NCBI GenBank assembly: GCA_948567375.1
Contig: OX419757.1
Span: forward strand, 75,206,001-75,270,000
Origin: Lunularia cruciata
Taxonomy: Eukaryota; Streptophyta; Marchantiopsida; Lunulariales; Lunulariaceae
Direction of reading: 5' to 3'
Length of the DNA stretch: 64,000 nucleotides
Of this stretch, positions 23,845-35,264 are shown one piece after another. The notes under the pieces were generated by a model. It had not been told where the DNA came from. It saw nothing but the letters and a program-made list of their open reading frames with translations, and did not search any database. The position numbers were made by a program, and so were the translations under genes. Within the stretch, counting starts at the first letter, position 1; each line of letters starts with the position of its first letter.

Positions 23845-24704
23845 GTGTTTAATTTGCCATGGCGGTGTATAACAGCATCCTTCACCAGCTCAGGATCCTT
23901 CTCAGAGGCCTCTGCAAGTCTTATAGTTTACTCTTTGTTTGATCTACGATACTTGTGGCAAAATTTTTGTTACGTGATACCTGCATTGTGCTACGAGAGG
24001 ACGAATGCAAACGTACTCTTACGCGTCCATGCCCACCACATTGTTCACCAAACGCCCAAACTCAGCTGGAGCCATGGTCCTGGATGTTATCCGAATGCAC
24101 TTGGAGTTCATCACGCTCTGTTCCTCGCTTCCTTAGCATCTCTCTCTGCATCCCTGTTCCACTTGATTCGCATAACAACCAACGATACCAGGTCGAAAAC
24201 CCAGTACATGAAGTATAACGTCAGTGTGCCGACTGTTCCCTCGACACGCCATCCCACCACAGCGTTCAATAACTTCCAAATGTCCAAATGCCATTTCCTT
24301 GTGGCGACAGAAGTGCGACTTCCACAAAATCTCCTCGTTCTCAGTTGACTCCTTGAACTCGTAACTCGTGCACATCTTCTGCGAAGAGACTAGCTGCGAT
24401 CACCAGTAGTGGTGCAGTTGATGCTCTGAGAAACCAATTTGAATGCCACATGGTTTTCTCCAGTATAAAGAGCGTACCGGATAGCAGCGCAATGGGTACG
24501 CAGTTCCGGATCTCTCAAGCCCAATTTCCCTCCAAGGAAAATCAATGCCTCCACACCCTGTCCAAGAACGATAGTGAACGGAATCAGGATGAATGAGTAC
24601 TTGCCCTTGGTGCTCTGAGTTGTACCGTATTTCTTCGGTCTGACGATCGTTGCTTTGGTGAGCTTCTTCTCCCACTTCCTCCTCCATGTGTCCATGTAGA
24701 CCAA
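23845..24704 (-). pseudogene. Decayed protein-coding region, unidentified
   Basis: Several minus-strand frames carry protein-like text that shifts frame along the region: at 24704-24390 a basic N-terminal part then a hydrophobic stretch (IPFTIVLGQGVEALIFLGG); near 24200-24100 REMLRKRGTERDE-like charged helix text; and near 23910-23860 EASEKDPELVKDAVIHRHG. The plus-strand frame 23845-24348 is probably the shadow. It could be a multi-exon gene with introns I cannot place, or a pseudogene. I do not recognise the family. Confidence 0.3.
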
Positions 24705-24709
24705 CTAAA

Positions 24710-25476
24710 AGAGCTCTACACTAATGAAACAAGGGGATTATTCACTCCACACTCATGAGTTTCTTAATTTCTTATGGAAAAGTTATGACTAATATCAGAG
24801 TTTCACTTAATTTCCTATCCTATGATGGGTTGGAAGGAATTGCAAAATCTGGTAAAATTGCAAATAGATTTTTCATATAAAATGTTTGCTTTTTGGTTTT
24901 CGGAGCATTTGATAGTATTTCTTGTTTCTAACATAATTAAGGCTTTAAAACATTAGAATTTGGACTCACACATTCCCATTGCAGCATGATTTTCTGACAT
25001 TCTCCATCATAGCTAATGTTCATAGGAACACACCACATCATCCCAATGACAGAAATCACCCTTTGACCTGATTTATCCAATATATCTTAATTGGGTTTAG
25101 ACAAGCTTTGTAAGACAATTCATTTGGCTCACCTTCATTATAGGTGACCTTTAGTCAAACTTTCCACAACTATGGTTGATTGAAGAAATTTATAATCTGT
25201 TTTATGAGTTGTAGAAGTGTTTGCGCGCTGAAGCAGCTAACTCAAACTTACGCCTTTCTAGTCTCAACCATCCCTTATAATGCCTTTTGTGTATTCTTCC
25301 CTTTTGGAATAGATTTTTTTTGAATCTTATTTACAATAATTTCATGATATAACTCTGCAATTGTATAAAATTCAGTGTTCCTTTCTTATTCCACAAGCTA
25401 AATTTTCCTTCTTCATTGAAGTCATATGAAAATCCGAGATTACTATAATATCATCCAAAGTGATACTTACCTTCAT
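24710..25476. other. AT-rich region without gene
   Basis: I see no coding sequence or structured repeat here. Confidence 0.35.
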
Positions 25477-26010
25477 TTCATTGGTATCTTCAAACTTCAT
25501 CTTAAAATCCACAGTTAAATGTATTTTCACTTTTTCATCTCATTTTTCTCACCATTAGTTAAGATAAGAAACAGTTTAAATGTTATAGTTGGTGTCATAC
25601 AAAACAAGTCATCAATAAGATCTATATATATCTTCTTTCATTGGTATCTTGAAAATTCACCTAATATCCACAATTAAATCAATTTCGAATTTTTTAATCC
25701 CATTAATTTCACCATTAGTTTACTTGGGATAAGAAAACGTTTAAATCTTATAGTATGTGTCATATAAATCAAGTCATCAATAAGATTGATATATTTCACC
25801 TTTACAAGAAAGTATTGACAAAACATATTGGATCTTATTGATTACGTGTTTTATATGACACCAACTATACTATTTGAATATCCTCTCGTCTTGTCCTAAC
25901 TCATAGTGAAAGAGATGAGATAAAAACGTCAAAACGAATTAACATTAGTTTGGGATAAGAAAAAATTCAAAGATTATAGTCGGTATCATACAAAACAAAA
26001 ACAATACTCC
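25477..26010. repeat. Direct and inverted copies of a repeat of about 160 bp (fold-back cluster)
   Basis: Copy 1 starts TTCATTGGTATCTT at 25477 and copy 2 starts with the same word at 25637, a period of 160. Both continue through CACCATTAGTT, GATAAGAAA, TTATAGT and AAGTCATCAATAAGAT. An inverted copy follows at about 25829-25940 (ATCTTATTGATTACGTGTT, ATGACACCAACTATA), and a short direct fragment at 25944-26000. The opposed copies could fold into a long imperfect hairpin, as in fold-back elements or decayed MITEs. Confidence 0.65.
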
Positions 26011-26482
26011 TTTTGAATCTTCCAAAAGTCAAGATCTGAACTAAAAGCAACACCTAATGTGTGAAGATTTACATTAAAAGAGCTCACACAGACCTCCTTG
26101 AACTAATCCAGAAAGGAGGCAAGCTGAGGGGGACAGGTCGATTCAGGAAAAGAGAGAAACTCTGAACATCATGGATCGGCTGCTATCATAAGCATATCAT
26201 AAGCATAGCAAAAGTGTAGCCACTACCACTGGTTATATGTCTCTCCACTCGTACAATGCAACATATCTAAACAAGTAGAATTGTTACCACAACTATCACA
26301 ATCGGATTTCCTTACGGTAGCTGTTGAATCCCCAGAGAGGAAAGTCTAGAACCAATCCGTATTCAACCCGTACATTGCTAATGTGTGCACTCCCGCATAC
26401 AGTATATTACACGGTTGAAGGAAGTACTTACCTCGAAGAGGTCTGACTTACAATTGACAAATTCAAATTAGATAGTAATCCA
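26011..26482. other. Region without gene
   Basis: No supported coding sequence, RNA gene or strong repeat is visible. Confidence 0.35.
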
Positions 26483-26634
26483 CATCATTACAGAAGAAAA
26501 AAGGCGACCGCGTAGGAAAAATGAAGGAGGGGAAGACCCCATCAAGCCGTACAAGGGAGAGACAAATAAAAGGTAACATGGGGCTAAGCCCCAATAGAGT
26601 CTGTATGAGAAATCTGCCCTACCGCATCATTACA
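26483..26634 (-). mobile_element. SINE-like element with 10-bp target-site duplication and T tail
   Basis: A 132-bp insert (26493-26624) is flanked by exact copies of CATCATTACA (26483-26492 and 26625-26634). On the minus strand it runs from CGGTAGGGCAGATTTC through a small palindrome GGGGCTTAGCCCC, then CCCTTGTACGGCTTGATG, to CTACGCGGTCGCCTTTTTTC. It shares its 3' half with copies at 4.6-4.8 kb and 0.85 kb. A short non-coding insert with target duplication and a T-rich 3' end matches Au-type plant SINEs in style. No clear Pol III A or B box is seen, so the copy may be 5'-truncated. Confidence 0.65.
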
Positions 26635-26695
26635 CTACAATCAGATGTAGATGCCAAGCTCATTTTAGAACAGCAAAACTGACAAGAAAAAGCTC

Positions 26696-26725
26696 CGGGT
26701 TGAGGCAGTTTGCTGCCTCAACCCG
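26696..26725. repeat. Perfect palindrome, 13-bp arms, 4-nt loop
   Basis: The arms CGGGTTGAGGCAG (26696-26708) and CTGCCTCAACCCG (26713-26725) surround TTTG. A related, less perfect version follows within 60 bp (GGCAGCAAAACTGTCTCAACC), so the local sequence has been copied more than once in both orientations. Confidence 0.85.
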
Positions 26726-27048
26726 AAGAACCTGCCTGTTCTTTGGCTTCAGGCAGCAAAACTGTCTCAACCTGAAGTTCTTAGGCTCCTTCTCTCAGCG
26801 TGTTAACTTACTCATCAACTCTCATGTCTCTTCACTCAAGTATCTCACTACTTGCATTTCATCTTTCAATTCAGTATGTTTTTTTTTTCAACTCCTCTTT
26901 CTTTTTCTTTCAAGAATTTGCATTAGGAGGCATTGAGTGGGTTAACACAAGAGTAGTGGAGAATTAAATTTTGAGAATGAATCAATACCTTTGATTATTC
27001 ACAATAGAGACCATAGATTGTTTTGCGAGCATCTTTGCATGTGGATAC

Positions 27049-29400
27049 TTGACTAATAAATATCTCACTTGGAAACAATCAATATTGGTAGAAGGAAGGG
27101 AGATCATTTGGATGGTGATGCAAGAAGGGTTGTTGATTAATTTTCAATTAGTGGAGCTCAACAATTCCAAGGAGAACAGGGACGTATCAAAAAAAGAAAA
27201 GATAGAGTACATCGCGAAGAAGGAGCTCAAGCATAAAAATAACATTGCTAAAATTGTGGCCAATTTGCACATAGCCATCAATTGTTATGCCTGCTTCCCT
27301 ACGGGCACTCCATCCAAGCAACCTTTGAACAATCTAGAGGACCAAATTGAGGATGAAGATGTTAGAATCACATCAGAAAACAAATATCATTAGTAAATTT
27401 ACCTTGTAGCTTTACTCGCTCAAAAGAAAGAAGCAAAAGTGGGGAGGAAGAGTAGAGTGCATAAAGATTGAGGAAGACAAATGCAAAATTAATTTTCAAA
27501 GATGTAGTTCTTAAAAGAGTCCTTTGAATAGAGAATTTCTTGTCTTTCTCTGTTGCAATAAGGTTGGGCATGAAGCTAGAGTAAAATGAGATGGAGGAAG
27601 TAGAATTACCTAATGGATACACAGAGAGGAGTGAGTTGTTACCTAGAAAGGTAGCAGTCTCTATAAGAGAGGAAAAAGTAATCCGGTTAGCTTGCTATGA
27701 TATGATCTTTGGTATGTTGTGAATAGCTCTACAACCCAATGATAGATTGGCAAAGGAGAATAGTGAGAACTAGCAAATAGAAGATATTTGGAGATAGGAT
27801 ACAAACCCAAAGGCAAGAATTGCCTCTATATGTCATAGGGACAATAACTATCTATAAGATAGATAGGTGTTTCATGTGCCTAATTAGAAAAGTCCACAAT
27901 GCGCAACTTGATGGAAAAATTCTTGACAATTTGACAAATGTGGTAGATAAATTTAAGGACATATTTCTTGATGATCTACTCTCAAGATTATCACCAAGAA
28001 GCATACTAGATTATAAAATTATGATAATTTTGGCAATTGCACCTCCTTGCAAAACCCCATACAGATTGTCACCTCATGAGTTGGAAGAGTGCAAAGCTCA
28101 AATTGAAGACACGCTATAGAAAGGGTTAATCCAACCTAGCATATCACCATATGGGGTTCCTATCTTGTTTGTGAAGAAGAAGATGGGATGTTGCACATGT
28201 GCATTGTTCCATTAGGGCCTATGTGAAGAACAAATATTTATTATATCAAATGGATGACCTATTTAATCAACTCAATGGGGAAGAACACTTCACCAAACTC
28301 AATCTGCATAGTAGGTATAACCAAATCAGGATTTTCAAAAGAAGATATACACAAAACTACCTTTCAAACAATGTATGGTCACTTTGAGTATCTCATGATT
28401 CCATTTGGCTTCACCAATGCACCAGTCACTTTCATGAGTTTGATGAATAACATATGTTGTCCATACTAAGATAAGTTTGTTATCAATTTTCTAGATGATA
28501 TCTTAGTCTATAGTAGGACAATGAAGGGGCATAAGCAACATCTATGAGAAGTTCTCCAGATTTGCAAAAGAATCAATTATATGCCAAAATCTCAAAGTGC
28601 AAGTTTGGCAAGTCTGAAGTCTATTAGTTGGATCAAAGAGTAAGTGTAGAAGGGATCAAAGTTTTAATGGATAAAATTGATGTCATTCAAAAGTGGAGTG
28701 CTCTAGAAGATAAGACTCAATTGAAGAGTTTGTTGGGATTAATTGAATTCTATGATTGTTTTGTCAAGGACTAGTTGAAGGTTGCACAAACCTTAATATC
28801 CTTACTTGGCAAGGGCAAGAAATAGATGTGGAGAACCACACAAGAACTTGCCTTTAAAACATTGAAAGATATATTAGTACATGCATTAATTTTGAAATGG
28901 TATAATTCCAAATATCCAATTAAGTTAGCTATAGATGCATTAGGCATTGCAATAAAAGCAGTTCTACAACATGAATATGAGGACAAGTGGCACCTAATTG
29001 CATAATTTTCTTGCAACTATTACCAATAGAGCAAAACTATCACACCATCAAACGAGAAGAGTTGGCAATTGTCCTTGCTACCAAGCATTGGACGCACTAT
29101 CTTGGTGAGAAGGCATTTGTAATTGAGATGGACCATAAACCACTAGTCTATCTAGAGACACAAGAAGACTTATCATGTTGATAAATTAGTTGGGCAAAGT
29201 GGAGACAATGGTTTAACATGACTATTATATATGCGGAGTGCAAGAAGTAAATGTTGGATGCATAGTATCATAGTAAATAAATTTGAAACATTGGATGGAT
29301 TTTCATGTATGAAGGTAGCTCAAGATGATATGAAACTATTCCAATCTGTTGGATGATGGGAAAAGGACCAATGAAGTAGTGTTAGAGCTTAAGAGAGCCA
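27049..29400 (+). mobile_element. Degenerate Ty3/gypsy pol (plus strand)
   Basis: Decayed pol remains in several frames. Region 27820-28119 carries the pre-RT spacer and RT start (FKDIFLDDL, then PPCKTPYRLSPHELEECKAQ). Region 28199-28469 carries RT fingers and palm ([14 protein letters not shown], then [19 protein letters not shown]). The catalytic box appears near 28490-28510 as FLDDILVYSR. Region 28987-29181 is RNase H (NYHTIKREELAIVLATKHW, then FVIEMDHKPLVYL). Frames shift repeatedly and stops interrupt it, so it is inactive. Region 27049-27393 may be the gag/protease remnant. No LTRs could be assigned. Confidence 0.75.
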
Positions 29401-29719
29401 ACCAATGTAATATTGGTGGTAGACATCACGAGCTTCAAACTCCAAGTGCAAATGATGTGCATATGCATATATATGTGCTAGTTTTGTAGAAGCATTCACC
29501 AAAAAAATTTAGGAGAATTCTACCAAAGGAAGGAGTGTGTCCTACCTTTCTTTCTCCTTCAAGGTGAATCTTCATAGCATGTCCTCAATAGTGCAATTGG
29601 CTTTCTCTAATTTTTTTCAATGGTTTGTGGATGAGAGGCTAAGGAAACAAACTAGTGAATTGAGTTTTTTGATCTATAATGAGCACTCAAGACATCCCAT
29701 GTTGAGAAAAGACCATAAT

Positions 29720-30330
29720 TAAGTACAATTGAGCCAATTGCAGCATAATCATGTCCTTAGTTGTAGGACAAAAATGAATCATTTGGCTCAATTGGTCCAC
29801 AAAGACTATAATGGAATCAAAACCTAAGGTGCTCTTGGGGAATTCATAAACAAGATCCATGTTGACCTATTCCCAATGTTGTGTAGGTGTAGGAAGGGGT
29901 TGAAGGAGACCTACAAGAGCTTGGTTATGGGCTTTATTTTGTTGATACAAGATGTAACTTTGAACATACTCCATCACATCTTGAGCTATCTTGGGCCAAT
30001 AGTAATGGTATTTGATTGCATCCAAGGTTCTTTCCACTCCAATATGACCTACAATGGCAAGATCATGACACTTAGCATAAATGTTGGTTTGCAAGTCTGA
30101 AGCATTGAGAATCCATAACTTGCTAGCCAAGAAGATGAGTCCTTGGGTACAAGTGATGTCCAATGATGGGGCATCTATAATCTTTGGATCAGTCTTTGTA
30201 GCCTCTAAAATCTAGGTTCATCTTGACCTCTACAACTAGATTTTTGCGGAATATCTTGTCCATTGAAAAGGCTACCTATTGTATGAGGCCACTCAAGAAT
30301 CTACATCTAACTTGACCAACACACCAGTAG
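29720..30330 (-). mobile_element. Gypsy integrase fragment (minus strand)
   Basis: Frame 30163-29867 contains an integrase zinc-binding region: HDLAIVGHIGVERTLDAIK, YYWPKIAQDVMEYV, then QSYILYQQNKAHN, where the paired Cys of the HHCC motif are now Tyr. The order then continues toward the catalytic core on the same strand but is broken. Its orientation is opposite to the pol at 27-29.4 kb, so it belongs to a different insertion. A 12-bp inverted repeat (CAATTGAGCCAA at 29726-29737, its complement at 29783-29794) lies in this fragment. Confidence 0.65.
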
Positions 30331-31183
30331 TAGTGCAGCCTTTTCAGCCTCAACTTTGCAACAAGGATGTTGCATCTTAAAGGGGAGAGGAGGGGGGGGG
30401 GGGGTGGGTTTCTAATACCATTAGGTAGAAAAATTATCTACGGGTGAAAATTGGCTTGGTAATATCTTTAGAGATATTATACATGATGATCTAAGTAGAT
30501 CAGATAAAGGAGTCACAAAAAAAGAAATTCCACTAACTATAACTTTAGAGCTAATTTTGGAGGTCTAAGAAAAAGTAGCCATGACTTGTTGCACCATTGC
30601 AACTCGGGAGTTGGTGAAAGTTGCATAGTCAAAATCTAGGCTTCCATACAATGATTGCACTTAAGCAAGAGATAAAAAATCAAGGACTTGAGGAAATTTA
30701 ATGTGGACATAAAGATTAAGCTCAAGAAAAATATTTATATGTGAGACATGGAGGAACTCAAATATTTTTTGATGAATAACATTTTGGTATTCTAAGGTCT
30801 TTTCACACCCTTACATCTCTTACATCTTACATATATTGTAGCCTTAATATGGCACTAAATAATGGCATTTGGCTTTGGCCACTATGTACAACATCTAAAA
30901 CCATAACCATTCTAAATTTAGAACTGAATATCTACAACCTTATTGAGATTTGAGCTTACAAATTTACCTTTTCCTAACCCACTATGGGGTTCATATTGTC
31001 TAGTCTATAAAGCTACTTCTTTTGCTACTTGTGCTTGTTCGCCGTGTGGTCTGTTTCATCCTATTGTCTATTCTCTTCCAAATAGTACAGCAAAACACTC
31101 ATGGGTCCACAATCTGTGTGCTATACTAGGACTATTGGGAATATTTACTCTGGTTTGCACAAGTTGTTAATGAAGAAGCTTGG
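30331..31183. other. Decayed repetitive DNA
   Basis: No gene is supported. A run of 13 G (30392-30404) follows a purine-rich stretch and could be an old polypurine tract or simple-sequence expansion. An AT-rich flank leads to the LTR-like start at 31184. Confidence 0.35.
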
Positions 31184-32300
31184 TGTAATGACCCCTTTTT
31201 GGAAAAAAAATTGGTTTAGTTTTATCTTCTTTTCTTAAGCTTATGCCAAGCAATAATATTGTAAAGACCAACAAGTGGTTTTATACCGCTTGCTTGTGGA
31301 GTGGAAGGCAATTTCTTGGGTAAGAAGAATGAGCATGAAGGAGGACATGCACACAAAAGAGATGAACTCAAGGGAGGTGAGTTGGAAGTTGGTTCACGCC
31401 AAAGGAGTACAAGCCTAGATACCGTCTACAATACCAACCTTCAGCCCAAAGACCTTCACCCTAGAAGATCTTAAATAAGAGTAAGGTCAAACTAGATGTG
31501 GTACCAACATTTTTTTGTTTTTGTGAGGTAAAAGGTAGAAAGGGATATTAGGAGTAGAAAAGAAGATTAGTTGTAGGAAAGAGGTCGGATTTGGATCCAA
31601 ATTAAGCAATGCAATTTGGGCCAAGTCATATCAAAGTGGAACTTGACTTCAGATTCGAGTGAGAATGGTGATCAATCCCAACCAAGGATACCTAGATTGC
31701 AAAAAAGAGAGGATAATTAGATCACAAAAAAGAGAGGATACTTTGCCATGGGGTGAAGACATCCAATCTGATGGTCTTTGACTGCAAGCTTGAGTCAGGC
31801 CATACCAACCGAGAAAGGATACCATTTATGAACACCTACCTTGTTCAAGCTTATATTCAAAAGTGACAAGAGTGAACATGCATTAGATGTGATTTTCAAC
31901 AAAGTTTTGATTGAAGAATGATCACAACTTGGAGAACTATAAAAGCAAGACTTGGCAGCATGGATTTTGCAGTGTTTAGTCAAATTCATCCTATTAATTT
32001 GTGGTCTTGGAAATTGTAGTCAAGTTGTAGGGTGAGTCATTGGGTTTTTGTGTGGAAAACTGAGTCAAAGAGATCAGGTCAAGATGCTTTGCAAGGGGAG
32101 TCACCAAGTTTTTGCAATTTTGATTAGAAAATCCAGTCATATAGAGGGTAAATATGGAATCCAGGTTTGAAGTCCTTAGCCAACTAAGGGTTACATTCTT
32201 GGCTTGGAATTGAAATTTGAGATTTCTAGTGTTCATGATTGAAATTACAGCCAACAATTGTGAGGAGGGTCTAATAGAGGAGGAGAAGAGAGGAAATCCT
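31184..32300 (+). mobile_element. LTR-like segment beginning TGTAATGACCCC
   Basis: The segment starts with TGTAATGACCCCTTTTTGG, in the style of plant LTR 5' ends, after a purine-rich AATGAAGAAGCTTGG. A TATA-type ACTATAAAAGC lies at about 31936-31947, where a U3/R border would be expected. The 3' border is not clear; a GA-rich stretch near 32270-32310 leads into an open frame at 32341. The call as an LTR is tentative because I find no second copy. Confidence 0.4.
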
Positions 32301-32340
32301 ACTTGTGGACAGAAGATGATTGGAGACTTTTTGTTGAGTA

Positions 32341-34450
32341 ATGATGCAAGAGAATCAATGTGGATTACCCTTCAATCAAAAGTGTGATCCCTCAGAGGAA
32401 ATGGAGGAGTTGAAGGCATTCTTCAGTGCATTGAGGGAGAAGAATGATTACAAGGTGGATACTTATGTGGATCCCATAATGCAAGGTACCATTGGAGCTG
32501 TAATGGCAATGATGAAGCTGGAACAAACCACTTACATTATGGAGTAATAGGCTATCTTCCATATGATGTTTGCAGGTTTGAGTGTTGATTGGGTGGGCTG
32601 TTTTTATCAATGGATGAGGTAGATGGTGTTGTAGTGGAAGATAGACCTGCCACCACACCACTTCATGCCGTTTGCAGCTCAATTTCATCTTGGGTTGAAC
32701 TTGCTAATAGCCAAATAATGGTAGTGCCAAAGAATGGTAACACATGGTATTACCTTTCCATCTTGACTTAAGACAAGTTGTTGATCCAAGGAAATGTAGT
32801 ACATGGCAGAAATGTCAGAGAAGAATTAGCACTTCTCTAGAATAGGACAAGAGAGGGTGATGTCACCTATACTCTCAAAGCCAAAAAAATGCTTCTGACC
32901 TAAGGATGTTGTATCCCTAGCCAAGAGAAGGACAACAAGAAGACTCAACCTGATCCAAGCTGTTGCAATGGTGGACTTGTCATTGGGAGTGGAAGAAGAA
33001 ACAGTTGAGTCAAACTCAGAGTCAAAGGACAAGGAAGAGCTAACACTAAAGAGTCTAGACTTGAGCATGGGTAGCAAAGGCAAACCCAAGGTCCAGCAAG
33101 AAATCTTTGAAGGTGAGGATGCTAAATTGGATCAAGAATTCCACGAAGAGATTGGTTGCATGGAAGGCATCGATGTCCCTTACATGGAGTTGCTAGACAA
33201 TGACATCCAAGAAGAATGGGAAGAGGAGCTGAGGATGGAGTTCCAACAAGGAGCACACTCACATCACAGTAAGAGGCCAAGTCAGGTAGGGCCAGGTGAA
33301 CAAAAAGAAGTGGGTTCTAAAGGACTCCAAATGGGAGTAAGGTGATCATGGCTTTGGTCCAAGGTGTAGACAATTGTGTCCAAAGAAGAAGGTGAGTAGA
33401 GGACAAGATATTCCAAGGAGTCAAATACTTGTCCAATGTGGTATGTTCCTTGTTGGTTTATCTGCAAGAGAGGATGCAAGAGGTGAAAGAAGAGAATCTT
33501 GAAGTGAAGACCAAACTACAAATGATGAAGGCAATGCACATGGTTACAAAAAATTTGAAGGCAATGTTGACTCAAGCCAAAGTACTTTGGGTTGATGCAA
33601 TGGTATAGCAATAGATGTTGATGGATCTACAAGGGAGCTATGACCAGCAAAGTAGGTACTTGGAGTGGCAGAAGGAAGAATTCTTGGAGCAGCAAGAAGA
33701 ACTAAAAAAGGCAAAAAATGAGCTGGATAGTATGCAGGCCAATTTTTTCCAACACACTACTCAAATCCAAATGCAAGAACAAAGCATTGCAGAATTAAGA
33801 TGGGTTGCTATAGAGAACGAGTGGGATTGGCAATTGGAGATTGTAAGCTAAGCCAAGGAGTAACAACACCTATAAAACCTCCAACAAGCCAAGCTACAAG
33901 TATCCAAGGTAGGAGAAAATATGAAGGTGATGGAGGAGAAGCATTATGTGGAAGTGCAAAAACTTTGCATGTAGTCGAGAGAATTGATAAGTTGATGTGA
34001 GGTGATCTCAATGAAGGATCAGATGAGCAATGTTACTCGGAATTTCAAAGTGATGCTCAGCATTGGGGCCAAGGTAGAGTTAGAAGAATTGTACTTGCAT
34101 GAGTTGAAGTTGATGGTACAAAAGACTCATAGAAAGAAGGCAAAGGATATATACCTGAAAAGCTTATTAATTCACCTTAGGCATCATGTAGATAGGAGAT
34201 AATATTTGCCTAAGATTGGAATAAGTAATACATGATGTAGATAATTCACCACTACTATAAGTGACCAGATAGAAACCCAATCCAAAGTAGCTGAGTGTGT
34301 AGGTAGATTTTGCTGAGTTATCCCAGTCATTTGAGAAAGTTAGAATTATGAAGGAGGATATCACTAGGATATCTATGACTTCAAACGCAGTGACAATTGC
34401 TTGAGGTTGGAAGCCACATAAGAGGATTACTTGGATTAGATCCAAGTTAG
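32341..34450 (+). mobile_element. Internal region of non-autonomous LTR element with acidic, coiled-coil ORF (plus copy)
   Basis: Open frames occur at 32341-32547, 32968-33345 and 33615-33851. The second is very acidic (LDQEFHEEIGCMEGIDVPYM, then ELLDNDIQEEWEEEL). The third is a clear coiled coil rich in Gln, Glu, Leu and Lys (WQKEEFLEQQEELKKAKNEL). No protease, RT, RNase H or integrase motif is present. The minus strand of 38.3-40.5 kb carries the same ORF type in the same order, so this is a repeated element that must depend on others to move. It resembles the large non-autonomous (LARD/TR-GAG) style of plant element; the protein is not a recognised Gag. Confidence 0.5.
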
Positions 34451-34469
34451 TAGCAGTTATAGACCCAAA

Positions 34470-35245
34470 GTAGCGGTTCTGTCAATAGAGTTGCTTCGTA
34501 TCTGCTTCATATCTGCATAATTGTGATAGTTAAGTAGTTTAGGTAGTTCTTTTTTAACCTACAAGTGATCTAACTATTTAGAGTAGACATTTGGAGTATT
34601 TTGTACTCAATAGTGAGCAAAAGAGGAATAAAGCAAAGAGCTAATACAATACTTGTCAATTTTTCTTAATTCAAAGTGTCAATTGAATGCCTTTGCTTAT
34701 GAATGTATGAAGAAATTTGGGTTACAAGTAAAAGAGTGTCAGATGTTAGATTCTATAACTCGGAATTTCATTCCACATGTTTGATCTTGAGTGGACCATG
34801 TTTGAAGCAATGCCTTGAAGGATCTTTGGGAAATGTAGTGTTATCAATATTTGGAAATCATAGCCACAAACAAGAAGCTAATGCAAAGTCACTTCAAACT
34901 GGGAAATTATACCTTTGTTGGAGTGATGGAATACAATTCCAAGGTGAAGTCACTTTGTGACAAAGTAGACGTCCTTGTATCAAGTAAATCATAACAACTG
35001 ATGTAAATTTGGACTAGAGTTGAGAAATTGTGATTTTGAGTGACAATTATTTGTGGCAAAACCTCTAATGAGTGTTTGCCACCCTCTTCAAGGTGTTTTT
35101 TTTTACCCAAGAGCTTAAAGATGTAACCAATAAAGCTAGTAAGTTACTTTCACTTTTTGAACATTCTTGACCTACATCTCTATAGGAACAAACCCTTACT
35201 CATATATTACTGCAAAAGTGATATTTTCTAAGTTGTCAAATGATT
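34470..35245 (+). mobile_element. LTR of the non-autonomous element, copy 1
   Basis: The region from about 34700 shares, in order, the words GTGTCAGATGTTAGATTC, TTTGATCTTGAGTGGA, GCAATGCCTTGAAGGA, GGAATACAATTCCAAGGTG and CAAAAGTGATA...GTTGTCA with copies at 36690-37410 (+) and 37620-38250 (-). The end GTTGTCAAATGA lies directly before a primer-binding site, fixing the orientation and 3' border. The 5' border is approximate. Confidence 0.6.
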
Positions 35246-35246
35246 T

Positions 35247-35264
35247 TGGTGCCATTATTGGGGA
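35247..35264 (+). promoter_or_regulatory. Primer-binding site matching tRNA-Asp with five transitions
   Basis: TGGTGCCATTATTGGGGA matches the plant tRNA-Asp type site TGGCGCCGTTGCCGGGGA at 13 of 18 positions, and all five differences are C to T or G to A. It sits one or two bases after the end of LTR copy 1, where a primer-binding site must be. tRNA-Asp sites are known from Tat/Athila-type gypsy elements. Confidence 0.55.

Noticed and set aside
30392-30404. Run of 13 G as a functional G-quadruplex
   Set aside because: It is a simple homopolymer in decayed repeat DNA; nothing ties it to a promoter or telomere.
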